Of a stretch of 64,000 nucleotides of DNA, positions 26,122 through 35,196 are shown piece after piece. Below the pieces are notes generated by a model. It had not been told where the DNA came from. It made no database searches and worked only from the letters and a program-made list of their open reading frames with translations. The DNA lies in contig NZ_BMFW01000003.1 in the NCBI RefSeq assembly GCF_014639275.1, positions 1 through 64,000 of the forward strand, given 5' to 3'. The translations under genes were made by a program, and so were the position numbers. The DNA is from Arthrobacter liuii. GTDB lineage: Bacteria > Actinomycetota > Actinomycetes > Actinomycetales > Micrococcaceae. Position 1 is the stretch's first letter. Each line of letters begins with the position of its first letter.

Positions 26122-26817
26122 ATGAATACCGATAGCACTGGATCAACGCTGGAAAAAGTTGCCAGCGGCGGTTTGGCGGGGCTGCTCGCTACGGGAGCGA
26201 TGAGCGCGCTGCTCGTTGCCGCCGACGCCGCCGGCGTGATGAACAACGAGCCGCCCCTGAAAATCGTGGATGAGTTTGCCCCCAGGCTTCCGCTGCCGCT
26301 GAGGGACACTGCCGCCGTCCTCGCTCATTTCGGGTACGGGGTGGCGGGTGGCTGTCTTTACGCTTTGATAGGCAAGAAGCAGTCCACCCTTGGCGCCGGC
26401 GTCGCCTACGGTGCACTTGTGTGGGCGGTGGGGTACGAGGGCTGGCTGCCGGCCATGGGAATATTGCCCCCCGCGCACCGGGACAAGACCGGTAGGGCGG
26501 TGACGATGCTGGCCGCGCATCTGCTCTACGGCGCCGTCCTCGGTAAAGTCGCTGGAGGCCGGCCCCGGGTCGATCGTGTCCGAGTTGAGCCTTCAGGCAA
26601 TGTGGACACCGTTGATCTTCCGTCCCAACTGCCGGAATCGTATGTCACGTATCTTGCAGGAAAGGATCCCGCCTTCACCGCGACAGTGCTCCCGGTACTG
26701 GAACAATCGGCAGCAGCCCAGGAACATGGCGTTCACGTGCGCTTGGTCCCCGGAGGGGTTCAGGCACTCGTGGATCCCGCCGTGCCTTATCCCCAGGTCA
26801 CCGAAGGCGTTGACTAG
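26122..26817 (+). CDS. Membrane protein of DUF1440/DUF6789 type
   Basis: A 231-residue protein. The N-terminal part has glycine-rich membrane segments (GGLAGLLATGAMSALLVAAD near 12-32, then about 68-85, 92-110 and 130-145). A short soluble tail of about 75 residues has no known domain. The first part resembles the small DUF1440/DUF6789 membrane proteins. Its promoter region carries a regulon-type element, so it may be co-controlled with the sugar-oxidation genes. Function unknown. Confidence 0.68.
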   Translation: MNTDSTGSTLEKVASGGLAGLLATGAMSALLVAADAAGVMNNEPPLKIVDEFAPRLPLPLRDTAAVLAHFGYGVAGGCLYALIGKKQSTLGAGVAYGALVWAVGYEGWLPAMGILPPAHRDKTGRAVTMLAAHLLYGAVLGKVAGGRPRVDRVRVEPSGNVDTVDLPSQLPESYVTYLAGKDPAFTATVLPVLEQSAAAQEHGVHVRLVPGGVQALVDPAVPYPQVTEGVD

Positions 26818-26972
26818 GACTTTTTCGCCGGACCTGGGGCGCTCACGCCGCCGTCGTTTCTGTGTGCTGACCGCATCCAAGACAATAGGAGGCGTGTGAA
26901 GCGTTCGGTCGCCCCCCACCCCGCCTGTAGGTGCCTGGAGGTATGGACGGTACAGTTTGCCCGTCGTCGCGT

Positions 26973-27246
26973 TCAGCGCAGCATGGACGGAGGTGGTGAG
27001 GGGAACCGGTGGCCAGGGTATTGCGGGGCGGCATTCATGAGGTGCGCCCATTGGGTGCCGGCGATGTTGGCTCCGTCCAGCCCGGTGTAGTACGTCCCGT
27101 TGATGGTGGTGTTCTCGTTCGCCCACTCAGATCCGAATCCTTTGTAGCTGCCGAACCAAGAGGCGGTAGCGATGCCCGTGGTGGCGCCAACCGTCCATGT
27201 CTGGGTATGGCCGTCGGTGGTGCGGTTTTGGCGAAGATGTCCTGTT
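26973..27246 (-). pseudogene. C-terminal fragment of a penicillin-binding protein
   Basis: The minus-strand frame reads TTDGHTQTWTVGATTGIATA, then SEWANENTTINGTYYTGLDG and NIAGTQWAHLMNAAPQYPGH, ending FPSPPPSMLR. This is the end of a class A PBP transpeptidase domain, starting just after the KTG box, whose KTGTT is itself damaged to QNRTT. Everything before it is missing. It lies head-to-head with the HtrA fragment that follows. Confidence 0.72.
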
Positions 27247-27285
27247 CCTTGTCCACAGGGATGTTGTGGCCCGACCCCTTGGTCA

Positions 27286-27456
27286 GCAGGTGACATCATC
27301 ACCAAATTCGCCCAAACCCAGATTGGAAACGTCACAGACCTGCTCGTGGCACTCAGGAGGCAGGACCCCGGACAGCAGGTCGACATTGTGGTGCAGCGCG
27401 GCTCAACACCACAGACCCTGCACGTCACGCTCGGGAACGTGGCCACAGCACCCTAG
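27286..27456 (+). pseudogene. C-terminal PDZ fragment of an HtrA-type serine protease
   Basis: The plus-strand frame reads AGDIITKFAQTQIGNVTDLL and then PGQQVDIVVQRGSTPQTLHV, ending at a TAG. This is the last half of a PDZ domain as found at the end of actinobacterial HtrA/trypsin-like proteases. The catalytic domain and membrane segment are absent. Its broken end is only 40 bases from the broken end of the PBP fragment. Confidence 0.72.
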
Positions 27457-27901
27457 GCAGCTGCCACCCTGCGGCAACGGGCAACGCTTTGGCAGCACCA
27501 TTTCCAGCGCCGAAATCACCCCATCATTTGGTTGACCGTGTAAATAAGGACGCCCGAACAAACTCAGATAATAGACGTTCCGTAAGGTCCTCAGCAGGTG
27601 GAGCTGCTAGCGGGATCATGAAGGCCGAAATAGCCTGGTCGGGAGATACCCAGGTAAGCCGAATTGCAGTGCATGCGCGCGAAGCTGATATTTGTCGAAT
27701 TCTCCAATGGGCGTCGCAGCGCGTGTCAAGCACCTCGATGCCCCTTTGTCCAAGGTTAGGGAAACCGGACCGGGTCCGGGGGCTACCTGCCCGGATAGCC
27801 CATTGACAGGTGATGGGGGCAGGAGTATCACGGCCATGAGCGGGACAAACCTGCCCCGTTCCTCTGGATGGCAGAAGCAGCAGATGAGAAGGAGCAACAT
27901 C
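27457..27901. other. Intergenic stretch, no gene seen
   Basis: About 445 bases between the HtrA remnant and the next intact gene. Short frames on both strands lack ribosome sites and recognisable sequence. The last 30 bases carry the AAGGAG ribosome site of the gene at 27902. Confidence 0.4.
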
Positions 27902-28165
27902 ATGGCGATGTCACTTGTCTTGCACCGGGTGGCGGACTACGAAGCGTGGAGGAAGGTTTACGATTCGTTCGGCCACCTTCAAAAAGAAGGCGGCGTCACC
28001 GAGGAGTCAGTGCACCGGATGGCAGATGACTCGAACAACGTCCTGGTCATCCACCATTTCAACAGTGTGGATGCTGCGCGGGCTTTCTTCGCCAGGGACG
28101 ACATCCGTGAGGCGCTGCAGCGCGGCGGCGTCCAAGGCGAACCGCGGATTGAATTCTTCGAGTAG
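27902..28165 (+). CDS. Small antibiotic-biosynthesis-monooxygenase-like protein
   Basis: An 87-residue protein of the dimeric alpha-beta barrel type. It has an N-terminal strand ending in VADYEAWRKVYDSF, then SVHRMADDSNNVLVIHHF and AARAFFARDDIREALQRGGV. Family members act as small cyclases, haem-degrading enzymes or monooxygenases, but many are uncharacterised. The ATG follows AAGGAG; the longer open frame is not supported. It is a single-gene unit closed by a strong terminator. Confidence 0.75.
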   Translation: MAMSLVLHRVADYEAWRKVYDSFGHLQKEGGVTEESVHRMADDSNNVLVIHHFNSVDAARAFFARDDIREALQRGGVQGEPRIEFFE

Positions 28166-28177
28166 GTGAGATGGCCT

Positions 28178-28207
28178 GGCGGGTGTCCCGCAGACGGGAC
28201 ACCCGCC
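28178..28207 (+). terminator. Terminator after the gene at 27902
   Basis: GGCGGGTGTCCCG-CAGA-CGGGACACCCGCC is a perfect 13-bp stem with a 4-base loop, starting 12 bases after the stop codon and followed by CCCCCGTTTG. Confidence 0.8.
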
Positions 28208-28370
28208 CCCCGTTTGTCAGCCTGGAGGGCGATTGCTTCCATTTCCCGACAACCCGGCACGCTCCCAAAAATGCCGGCCTCCGGGCGCTTTTAGAGACCG
28301 GGCATGATACTGGCAGGCGGGACCTCATTGCTGATAGCGCTCTCTTGCCCGTTTTCAGGAGAGGATTGGC

Positions 28371-28610
28371 ATGGCCGCCGAGGACTTCTTCGTTCACCGC
28401 GAGCAAGACACCTGCAATGAGGAAGACCCGGAAACCGATTCCGCGAGGAGAGCTGGACGCTTCCATTCAGATCGACCAGGCCGACGGGTGACGGCGTCCG
28501 CGTACTACCGGGCCGAGCATGCTCCGGCCCTGGCCACGGCGATCCTGGCGGCAATGAACCTGGACCCCAGGAGGGTGTTCGCGGGCGAGCCGCCTGAGCT
28601 GAATCCGTAG
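28371..28610 (+). CDS. Possible small protein, unidentified
   Basis: A 79-codon frame with AGGAG a few bases before the ATG (GAGAGGATTGGCATG). The second half (SAYYRAEHAPALATAILAAM, then NLDPRRVFAGEPPELNP) has normal protein composition; the first half is highly charged. I recognise no family. It may be the end of a decayed gene. Confidence 0.35.
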   Translation: MAAEDFFVHREQDTCNEEDPETDSARRAGRFHSDRPGRRVTASAYYRAEHAPALATAILAAMNLDPRRVFAGEPPELNP

Positions 28611-28678
28611 ACCAGCTCTCCGGCCGCTGCGCCTCAGCTCTGGCGGCTGTTGGCATCGCGCCGCGGCCGGCCTTAGCG

Positions 28679-30112
28679 CTAGCGCCACCACTTGGTAAAA
28701 GTCAAGGGACCCTCCGCCCGACGTGGAGGTTCGGGTCGGAGGGTGAGGAAGGCTGCGACGGCGGTGAGTGTGAGCAGGGACGCTGCGATGGTGAAGCTGA
28801 GCTGCATTCCGTGGACGAAGGCGGCGCGGTCGGCGATGAGGGCTCCGAAGACTGCGATGGCGACGGCGCCGCCAACTTGCCGGAAGGTGTTGAAGACGGC
28901 GCTTGCGGTGCCGGCTTTTTCGCTGGGGACAGTTGCCAGGACAACGGAGGTGACCTGCGGCATGGCGATCGATCCGCCGGTGCCGGTGAGGACCAGGAAT
29001 GTTCCGACGAGGATCGGGGAGTGAAGCGGTGCTGTGAGGATCAGTCCGGTGAGCCCGGCGGTCATGGTTGTCAGTCCGAGAACGATGGGTGTCCGGGGTC
29101 CGAACCGGTTCGCGAGGGTCCCGCTGATGATGTTCCCGACGATGCTGAATGCCGCGGAGGGCAGGAAGACGAGGCCGGCTTGCAGCGGTGTGAGTCCCAT
29201 GTGTTGTTGAAGGAAGAGGCTTAGAAGGAACACGGTGCCGAAATGGCTGGCCATAAAAGCGAATCCCCCGGCGAGGGAGACTCGCATGCCGGTGGAGCGG
29301 AACAATTCCAGAGGCATCATTGGGTGGTGCCCGCGCGCTTGGATCAGGAGAAATCCCGTGATCCCGGCCGCCGCGGCTGTCAGGCTCAGGACGACGTTGG
29401 TTGAGCCGAAGCCTTCGGCGCCTCCGGTGATGAGGCCGTACATCAACGCGGTCAGGGCGGTGATCGCGGTGGTTTGGCCGGCCCAGTCGAACGGGGCAGG
29501 CCGGCGTGGAGAGGTGGCCACTTTGGTCAGGAGCACGAGCATTGCGATGCAAACGGGGAGATTGATCGCGAACACGAGCCGCCAGTTGACGGTGGTGAGC
29601 AGTCCGCCGACCAAGGGTCCGACGGCGCCGGCTACGGCGCCGCCGACTGCCCAGATCCCCAGGGCGTGCGCACGCCGTTGCGGGTTAGGGAAGGCCTCCC
29701 GGATTAACGCCATGGACGCGGGAAGCATCACTGATGCGGCAGCGCCTTGGAGGACCCGGGCGCCGATCAGGATCCCGGCGGTCGGTGCCAGGGCGCAGGC
29801 GATGGAGGCCAGGAGAAAGAGTCCGATCCCGATGCCGAAGGCGGTTTTCGCGCCGAACCGGTCGGAGAGGTTCCCTGCGAACAGCAGGAGGGCGGCGAAC
29901 ATGAGGGTATAGGAGTCGATTACCCACTGCTGGCCGGAGGTTCCACCGCCGAGTTCCTTGCCGATGCTGGCCAGGGCAAGGTTGACGATCAGGATGTCGA
30001 GTGTGATGAGGAAGAACCCGAGCGAGGCCAGCAGGAGTGTGCCTCGAGCCTGTGGTTCTCCGGAGGCCGGGGCTGGCACTGGTTCGGTGGACGTTGTTTG
30101 GCGACGAGGCAT
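28679..30112 (-). CDS. MFS drug transporter, DHA2 (14-segment) type
   Basis: A 477-residue integral membrane exporter. The first segment reads LGFFLITLDILIVNLALASI, motif A is LFAGNLSDRFGAKTAFG and motif C is GAVAGAVGPLVGG. Fourteen hydrophobic segments fit the EmrB/QacA group, which exports organic compounds with proton antiport. The ATG has an AGGAT site. The XRE-family regulator ends 76 bases upstream on the same strand and probably controls it. The substrate cannot be predicted. Confidence 0.9.
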   Translation of the reverse strand: MPRRQTTSTEPVPAPASGEPQARGTLLLASLGFFLITLDILIVNLALASIGKELGGGTSGQQWVIDSYTLMFAALLLFAGNLSDRFGAKTAFGIGIGLFLLASIACALAPTAGILIGARVLQGAAASVMLPASMALIREAFPNPQRRAHALGIWAVGGAVAGAVGPLVGGLLTTVNWRLVFAINLPVCIAMLVLLTKVATSPRRPAPFDWAGQTTAITALTALMYGLITGGAEGFGSTNVVLSLTAAAAGITGFLLIQARGHHPMMPLELFRSTGMRVSLAGGFAFMASHFGTVFLLSLFLQQHMGLTPLQAGLVFLPSAAFSIVGNIISGTLANRFGPRTPIVLGLTTMTAGLTGLILTAPLHSPILVGTFLVLTGTGGSIAMPQVTSVVLATVPSEKAGTASAVFNTFRQVGGAVAIAVFGALIADRAAFVHGMQLSFTIAASLLTLTAVAAFLTLRPEPPRRAEGPLTFTKWWR

Positions 30113-30188
30113 GTGATCCTAAGCACGAAGGGGACGTCGTAGGGTTGGCCGGTTCTGGGACCTGGCGGTCGGTGGGTGAGGTGGTGCT

Positions 30189-31076
30189 TCAGCCTGCCTC
30201 GGTGGCGTGGGTGGCGGAGGGCCGGGGCATCTGGTCCTGTGGGGTGGCCCAGCTGGCGAGGATCCGCATGGCGTCCGCGGTCGCGGATCCGGGCTCGACC
30301 GTGTAGACGAGCATGACGAGCCCCGGGTCGGTGGAGAGTTCGAATGATTCGTAGCCGAATTCGAGGTCTCCGACGGCTGAGTGGGTGAGCATCTTTTGCC
30401 CGGACCGGTAGCGGAAGACATCGTGGGAGGCCCAGAGGGTGCGGAATTCCTGGCTTTGGGTTGAGAGCGTGCCGATGATCTCGATGAGTTCCCGGTCATA
30501 GGGGTCCCGGGCCGTTGCGGCGTGAAGGAGCGCGACAACGTTGTGTTTGGCGGTGTCGAAGTCGCGGTGGAATCCCGGGGCGCGTGAATCCAGGAACAGG
30601 TAGTGGGCGTAGTTGAACCTGTCGCCGGATCCGTCGTGGGGGAGCGAGTAGAGTGCCCGGCCGATCCTGTTGGAGGCGAGGCGGTCGAGGCGGGCGTTCT
30701 GTACGAACGCGGGGGCATCGATGGAGTCCAGGACACTCTGGATCCCCGGCCGGACAGTGGTGCGGTTGGAGGGTTTCCGTCGGGGGGTGCGCCGTTGGGT
30801 GATTCGGGCGAGGTCCAGCAGGTGGTCTCGTTCGTCGTCGTCGAGCTGCAGCGCGCGGGCGATGGCTTCCATCACTTCGCGGGACGCGCCGGAGATCCTG
30901 CCGCGTTCGAGCCGGGCGTAGTAGTCGACACTGACACCGGCAAGGTGGGCCACTTCCTCGCGGCGCAGGCCAGGGACGCGGCGCCCCCCGCTGTACAGCG
31001 GGACCCCTGCCTGCTCGGGGGTCAGTTTGGCGCGTCGGGTTGTGAGGAAGCTGCTGATCTCGGACCGGGAATCCAT
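30189..31076 (-). CDS. XRE-family regulator with MmyB-like ligand domain
   Basis: A 295-residue regulator. The N-terminal HTH (about 5-80) has VPGLRREEVAHLAGVSVDYY and ARLERGRISGASREVMEAIA. The C-terminal PAS-like MmyB domain (about 100-275) has DAPAFVQNARLDRLASNRIG and LEFGYESFELSTDPGLVMLV. The family often regulates an adjacent efflux or reductase gene, here the MFS pump. The ATG at 31076 is the family-typical start (MDSRSE...). The open frame continues upstream into a decayed SRPBCC gene, so a long fusion prediction would be wrong. Confidence 0.88.
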   Translation of the reverse strand: MDSRSEISSFLTTRRAKLTPEQAGVPLYSGGRRVPGLRREEVAHLAGVSVDYYARLERGRISGASREVMEAIARALQLDDDERDHLLDLARITQRRTPRRKPSNRTTVRPGIQSVLDSIDAPAFVQNARLDRLASNRIGRALYSLPHDGSGDRFNYAHYLFLDSRAPGFHRDFDTAKHNVVALLHAATARDPYDRELIEIIGTLSTQSQEFRTLWASHDVFRYRSGQKMLTHSAVGDLEFGYESFELSTDPGLVMLVYTVEPGSATADAMRILASWATPQDQMPRPSATHATEAG

Positions 31077-31179
31077 AGTTCCAAGGGTAGGTCTGCCGCC
31101 TCGGGCGCTAACAGGACCTGTCAGACCATGTCTTACCAGGACCTTCTGGTTCGGTGGCCTGCGGCCCAGCCAGCCGAAC

Positions 31180-31614
31180 AGTTCTGCGCGTGCCTTCGCG
31201 GCTTCGACATAGTCGATGACGGATCGCTGGGTTCCGTCGGTAGGCTTCGCGAGGAGGCCGTTGAGGGGGCCGGTGTGTTCTTGGGTAACGCGCAGGTGAG
31301 TCATTCCCGTGTGGCTGGAGAGGGTGAAAGTTCTGGCGTTCTTAAAGAGCCCCAGGGGCACGCCGCCGGTCCAGGTCATCACCTCGCCCGGTATTTGTTG
31401 TACCCGGAGCCCGTACCGGCGGTCGCCGCCGGTGGTGGTGCGGACCCGGATGATGCTTCCGGTGCGGAACATCCCCCTCGATGGCGATTATCCCTAATTC
31501 CCACACGGCGTGGTTACCCGCGTCGGCGAGGATCTCGCACACGGTCGATGTGCGGGCATTGATCTGCGTCCCGGCTTCAGGGATGTGCATGAAGATTACG
31601 GTAACTGCCTGCAC
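31180..31614 (-). pseudogene. SRPBCC-family gene remnant, frameshifted
   Basis: The first frame (from 31614) reads TQINARTSTVCEILADAGNH and AVWELGIIAIEGDV. After a shift near 31472 the homology continues as GSIIRVRTTTGGDRRYGLRV, QQIPGEVMTWTGGVPLGLFK and EAAKARAELFG. Rejoined, it is a START/SRPBCC protein of about 145 residues. The shifted frame happens to run in phase into the XRE regulator. The region between 31615 and 31728 shows nothing further. Confidence 0.72.
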
Positions 31615-31728
31615 CGCCCGGAGGGGCTGGTCTGGCCCGCGAAACGGTGAACATCAGCTGACGCATTCCAAGGTCCGCGATTCTTCCCGCGGCTATTGGT
31701 GCTGGCGGTGAGGCTCAAGCCAGGGGGT

Positions 31729-33240
31729 TTAGATGCGGCGCCCGCGAGCTTTTTTGCGGAGATTTCGGTAGGCCGCCTCGGCGTTCGCTGCCGTTTCGGT
31801 CTCTTGCTCGATCAGTGCCTGGTAGACGGCGGCGGTCCCGGCGGCCATGTCCGGTGCCGCTGCGAGACGGTGCAGGAGTTCGCGGGCGACGACCGAGTCC
31901 TGGTGGTCGCCGAGGACTCGTTGGATGCGGTGGCTGGTTTTTTCCAGCGTGCGTGCCCGTTTCCCGTGGATGGCGGCGGCGGATTCAGCGGCGTGCCGGA
32001 GGCGTTTGGCGTCTTTGCGGACCTGGTGGAGCGCGGTGTCGTGCCCGGTGGTTCCCTGGGATTTTTTGGCGGCCTGGTGGGCTTTGTCGAGGCGTCGCGC
32101 AGCCTTGTTTACGAGGCGTGCGCTGGATTTGCGCGCCTTCCGGGCGGCCTTGGCTTTCGTGGGCGGGGTGTCGCGGACGCGTTCGAGGGCGTCCAGGAGC
32201 CGGTAGTACCGCTGCGAGTTCAAGGTTGTGAGGGCGCGCTGGTAGCCGGCGTTGTAGGTGGTATCGAGTTCGTGTTCAAGCTGGCCAAGGGCTGGACTGG
32301 CAGCCTCTGCATCGGGCAGGTTGTTCAGGTGCGCGAGGATACGCTCGCGTATGACCTCGGCGTCCCGGGGTCTGCCTAGGACGCGGCCCAGCCATTGCAG
32401 CTCCCGTTCCAGCCCGGCACCGGTTTCTCTGTCGAACAGGGTTCGGTAGGTCCGCAGTACTGACCGGGTGCGGCGGGCGGCAGAACGCATTTGATGCACA
32501 GAGTCGGGCGCGCCCGTCCGGACGCCGGGGTCATAGGTGAGGAGCTGACGGATCTGGGCCCCTACGTAACTGGTGACGACGTCACGGACGGGCCCGTTCT
32601 TCCGCGCCGGGTTGGTGCGGGTGGCCTTGGCTTCTGGCCAGGATCCGTCAAGGGCGCGGGCGAGCTTGGACGGATGAGCGGACGGTACTGCCCCGGCAGT
32701 TTTCAGCGCTGGTTTCGCGGCGGAGAAGAGTTTCGGGGTGGCGCGGACGAGTTCGAATTCCCATTCGTGCCATTGCGTTTCCGGGCCCAGGCCACCCAGC
32801 GGGACGGCGTGGACATCGTCGTCAGTGAAGTCGGCGAGATGTTTTCCGTCGGCCCCGTATAAGGGGTAGGTGCTGCGCCGGGTGGAGAGGCGGGCGACGG
32901 GGGAGAGTTCACGTCCTCTGGTGATGGCGGCGAGGTGGTCGAGCAGCTCGGCAGGGACGTGGTCGGGCTGTCCGAGGGGATTCTGTATCTCGGTGAGGCT
33001 GTCCGGGCTGACGGGGAGTTTTAGGTGCCAGCCCGGGTCGCTACCGCCCGTTCGCCGCCGCAGAGTCATGCCCCGGGCTGCGAGCTCCAGAGTGCCGGTG
33101 TCGTAGTAGACCGCCTCCAATAATGTCTCTGACGCTTCCCCGACGTGGTCGACGCCGGGAATCGCGGTCAGCTCCGGGATCCTCGAGCGGAGGCGGGGGT
33201 CGTACTTACGCTCCTTTTCGGTGCTGTCCCGCGCTGTCAT
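31729..33240 (-). CDS. CYTH and CHAD domain protein
   Basis: A 503-residue protein. The N-terminal CYTH domain (about 5-200) has EKERKYD (the ExExK-type signature), YYDTGTLELAARGMTLRRRTG and WHEWEFELV. The C-terminal CHAD domain (about 220-500) is all helical with conserved histidines in VHQMRSAARRTRSVLRTY and LHQVRKDAKRLRHAAE. CYTH binds triphosphate-like anions and CHAD binds polyphosphate, so a role with inorganic polyphosphate is likely. ATG at 33240 with no ribosome site of its own; its start overlaps the stop of a 21-codon leader frame. Confidence 0.88.
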   Translation of the reverse strand: MTARDSTEKERKYDPRLRSRIPELTAIPGVDHVGEASETLLEAVYYDTGTLELAARGMTLRRRTGGSDPGWHLKLPVSPDSLTEIQNPLGQPDHVPAELLDHLAAITRGRELSPVARLSTRRSTYPLYGADGKHLADFTDDDVHAVPLGGLGPETQWHEWEFELVRATPKLFSAAKPALKTAGAVPSAHPSKLARALDGSWPEAKATRTNPARKNGPVRDVVTSYVGAQIRQLLTYDPGVRTGAPDSVHQMRSAARRTRSVLRTYRTLFDRETGAGLERELQWLGRVLGRPRDAEVIRERILAHLNNLPDAEAASPALGQLEHELDTTYNAGYQRALTTLNSQRYYRLLDALERVRDTPPTKAKAARKARKSSARLVNKAARRLDKAHQAAKKSQGTTGHDTALHQVRKDAKRLRHAAESAAAIHGKRARTLEKTSHRIQRVLGDHQDSVVARELLHRLAAAPDMAAGTAAVYQALIEQETETAANAEAAYRNLRKKARGRRI

Positions 33241-33302
33241 GACGTTGCCCGGCCCGTCGACCCGGCCCCGGAAGTCGGCTTTGATGTATGAACGTTCGCC
33301 AT
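33237..33302 (-). CDS. Possible 21-codon leader peptide before the CYTH/CHAD gene
   Basis: ATG at 33302 preceded by GAGGAGGC encodes a 21-residue Ser/Thr/Gly-rich peptide (starting MANVHTSKPT) and ends in TGA overlapping the CYTH/CHAD ATG as ATGA. The strong ribosome site here and the absence of one at the main start suggest coupled translation. Confidence 0.45.
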   Translation of the reverse strand: MANVHTSKPTSGAGSTGRATS

Positions 33303-33558
33303 GTGACGCCTCCTCGGTTTGGCGCCGGCAGCATCGGCCGCACGGCGCCCATCTGCGGCGGTCGTAAGCCGATTCTAGGACCTGTTCACAGCACCGGACC
33401 AGTGCCGAAAGGTCCGACCATGGCGACTCGCACTCCCACCTGGTTCCGGAGGGCGCTCGGGCCGGTGCTCGGCTGCCCCGGTACCCGTCGGCCGGTTGCT
33501 GCACGTACCCGGGATCGTCCACTCGATATCGAAATCTCGAGCCATTACGGTCGAAGGT

Positions 33559-33591
33559 GAAAGCCCGTCGGTCCCCCACCGGCGGGCTTTC
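33559..33591. terminator. Terminator-like stem-loop
   Basis: GAAAGCCCGTCGGT pairs with ACCGGCGGGCTTTC (14 bp, one G-T) around a short C-rich loop. No confirmed gene precedes it on the plus strand. A 46-codon frame at 33420-33560 or an unannotated small RNA could be what it ends. Confidence 0.5.
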
Positions 33592-33721
33592 CTCGCTACC
33601 TTCCGGGCCCTTACGTCCGGTGCGTCGGAGAACCCTGACGTGCGCTGTTCTGCAGTCGGCGGCGCTGCGGCCAGCGGCTACTCTTGGGTTAGCAGGACGA
33701 CCCTTGATCAGGACAGTGGGG

Positions 33722-34101
33722 ATGGACGACGCTCAACAGCTATGGCGGACGGACCCGGTCACACTGCGTGACTACATTGTTGACGCTGCGGCAGCGCGGG
33801 CAAGAATCACTTCCTGCCCGGTTCTTGAGAAGTTATGGCTGACGGCGCTGCTCGGCCACGAGGAGCAGGCACTGAAAGAAGGCATGCCCCTGCTTAAAGG
33901 TTCGGCTGACCCTCTTGAGTTCACACCGAATACGTCACGATTTCCCATCGCGCCATGCACAGGCCTGGCAGCTCGCTGCCGCCCACGTGGACTACTTCCG
34001 ACCTCAGGCCTCTGGTTCGCATCCTGGAGTCTGACCCGGCTGGTTGGCGCGAGTCTGCGCACCGGGACGGGCCCTCGGCGCTGCCGGTCGCTGATCGTTA
34101 A
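33722..34101 (+). pseudogene. Frameshifted hypothetical gene
   Basis: The frame from the ATG at 33722 (MDDAQQLWRTDPVTLRDYIV, ending near TPNTSRFP) has normal protein composition for about 75 codons. Similar composition then continues in other frames as HAQAWQLAAAHVDYFR and LRPLVRILESDPAGWRESAH, ending at TAA (34099-34101). I do not recognise the family. The repeated frame switching suggests decay of a gene of about 125 codons. Confidence 0.4.
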
Positions 34102-34455
34102 CTGTTCATCTGGAATTCGTTGTCCCGCGAGGGGTATTGCACGAAGATGGTGCGACGGTGTCTGTTCTGCGCTACCGGGAGGAAACTACACCCCTCTCTT
34201 CGGGGCAGGCGCCAAGAAAGGCGGGACTGGCTCCTGGTCTCAGAATGTTGAGGAGCCGGTCCCGCTGAAGGATCGGTGCCGCAGGCGCGGCGACAGGCCC
34301 CGCCCGGGAATAACTGGCCGGGGGTAAAGGCACACTTGTCCTGACCTCATCTCTTTGTTGTGAGGCCCACCGTAGAGGGCCATGCACATGCCATGCGTTC
34401 GGCCCGGCCCCTGCCCACCGTGTGCCGGTGCGCGCCCGTTGGTCTGTGGGCCCAG
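34102..34455. other. Intergenic stretch, no gene seen
   Basis: About 350 bases with no supported gene, promoter or strong stem-loop; bounded by a decayed gene and the 3' end of a small minus-strand gene. Confidence 0.4.
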
Positions 34456-34686
34456 CTAAAGGCGGGTGATGTCGAACTCGGTCACGTCCAGCAGGCGTCG
34501 GGTTCCGCTGAGGTCGTCGGTGATCCAGAACAGTTCGTCCCCGGAGGTGATTCGTGTGACCGTTCCCCGGCGGATCACAGCGCCTCGATATGCCGCCTCG
34601 ATGAGGTCCCCGCAGGCGAGGTCTGCCGTTGAGTGGACTGCTTTCTTTTTTGCAGGCGACGGGGCGAGGAGTTCTTCGGTGTTCAT
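34456..34686 (-). CDS. Small orphan protein, paralogue A
   Basis: A 76-residue protein. A Lys/Ala-rich start is followed by a compact beta-rich core: ACGDLIEAAYRGAVIRRGTV, then LFWITDDLSGTRRLLDVTEF. The protein at 35197-35454 has the same pattern (GDTIEAF...RGPVT...LFWILDNLTGGRRLLDMSE), so these are paralogues transcribed away from each other. I know no family function. The core looks like a small beta-barrel. Confidence 0.62.
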   Translation of the reverse strand: MNTEELLAPSPAKKKAVHSTADLACGDLIEAAYRGAVIRRGTVTRITSGDELFWITDDLSGTRRLLDVTEFDITRL

Positions 34687-34763
34687 GCCCACAGGATCGC
34701 CTGTGCAGGTTGCAGGCCGGTATCCGCAGGATTAATGGGCCGCGTAGTCCGCTTCCGGGGGTT

Positions 34764-34916
34764 GTGGACCGGCTCGCCGGTAAGGACCTGTCGGTCCCAC
34801 GCGAGCACATCGAAGACATCGTCCAGCAAGAGCACGGATCGCTCGATACCGGCAGGGTACGGGACTACTTTCCGATTCTGGTCGAGCACGCCGCGAAAGA
34901 CCGCTTGAATCGGTGA
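34764..34916 (+). CDS. Short three-helix-bundle (dimerization domain) protein
   Basis: A 50-residue protein from a GTG at 34764 (GGGG just before it). The pattern REHIEDIVQQEHGSL, then RVRDYFPILVEHAAKDRL, matches the three-helix-bundle dimerization domain (DUF3562-like) proteins common in actinobacteria. The usual N-terminal helix is short, so it may be truncated. It lies between the two divergent orphan paralogues. Confidence 0.5.
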   Translation: MDRLAGKDLSVPREHIEDIVQQEHGSLDTGRVRDYFPILVEHAAKDRLNR

Positions 34917-35196
34917 CACCATCGATTCCCCGCTCAACGTCAGGCGGACATCATGACTTTTCGGCAACCCCTGCCCTTCCTGCGAACGGCGGGGGTTTGT
35001 CATGACCGGCCGGCGATCAATCCCTAGCTGGGTGAGGAACCGGAACGGGACGATGCGGGGAGCCAAGCCCGTGACGCGGGGCCTCCTGGCGCCCCGGGAT
35101 ACGTTCGCCAAAAACCATCTTCGAGACACCTGCAGGTAACCCGGCTCCTGAACCATGGATATTGGGGGAGCCCTTCAGTATTGGACAGGACGAACC

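Noticed and set aside
33420..33560. 46-codon frame ending at a terminator-like stem-loop
   Set aside because: No ribosome site and no recognisable sequence; a small RNA is equally possible, so it is only mentioned with the terminator.
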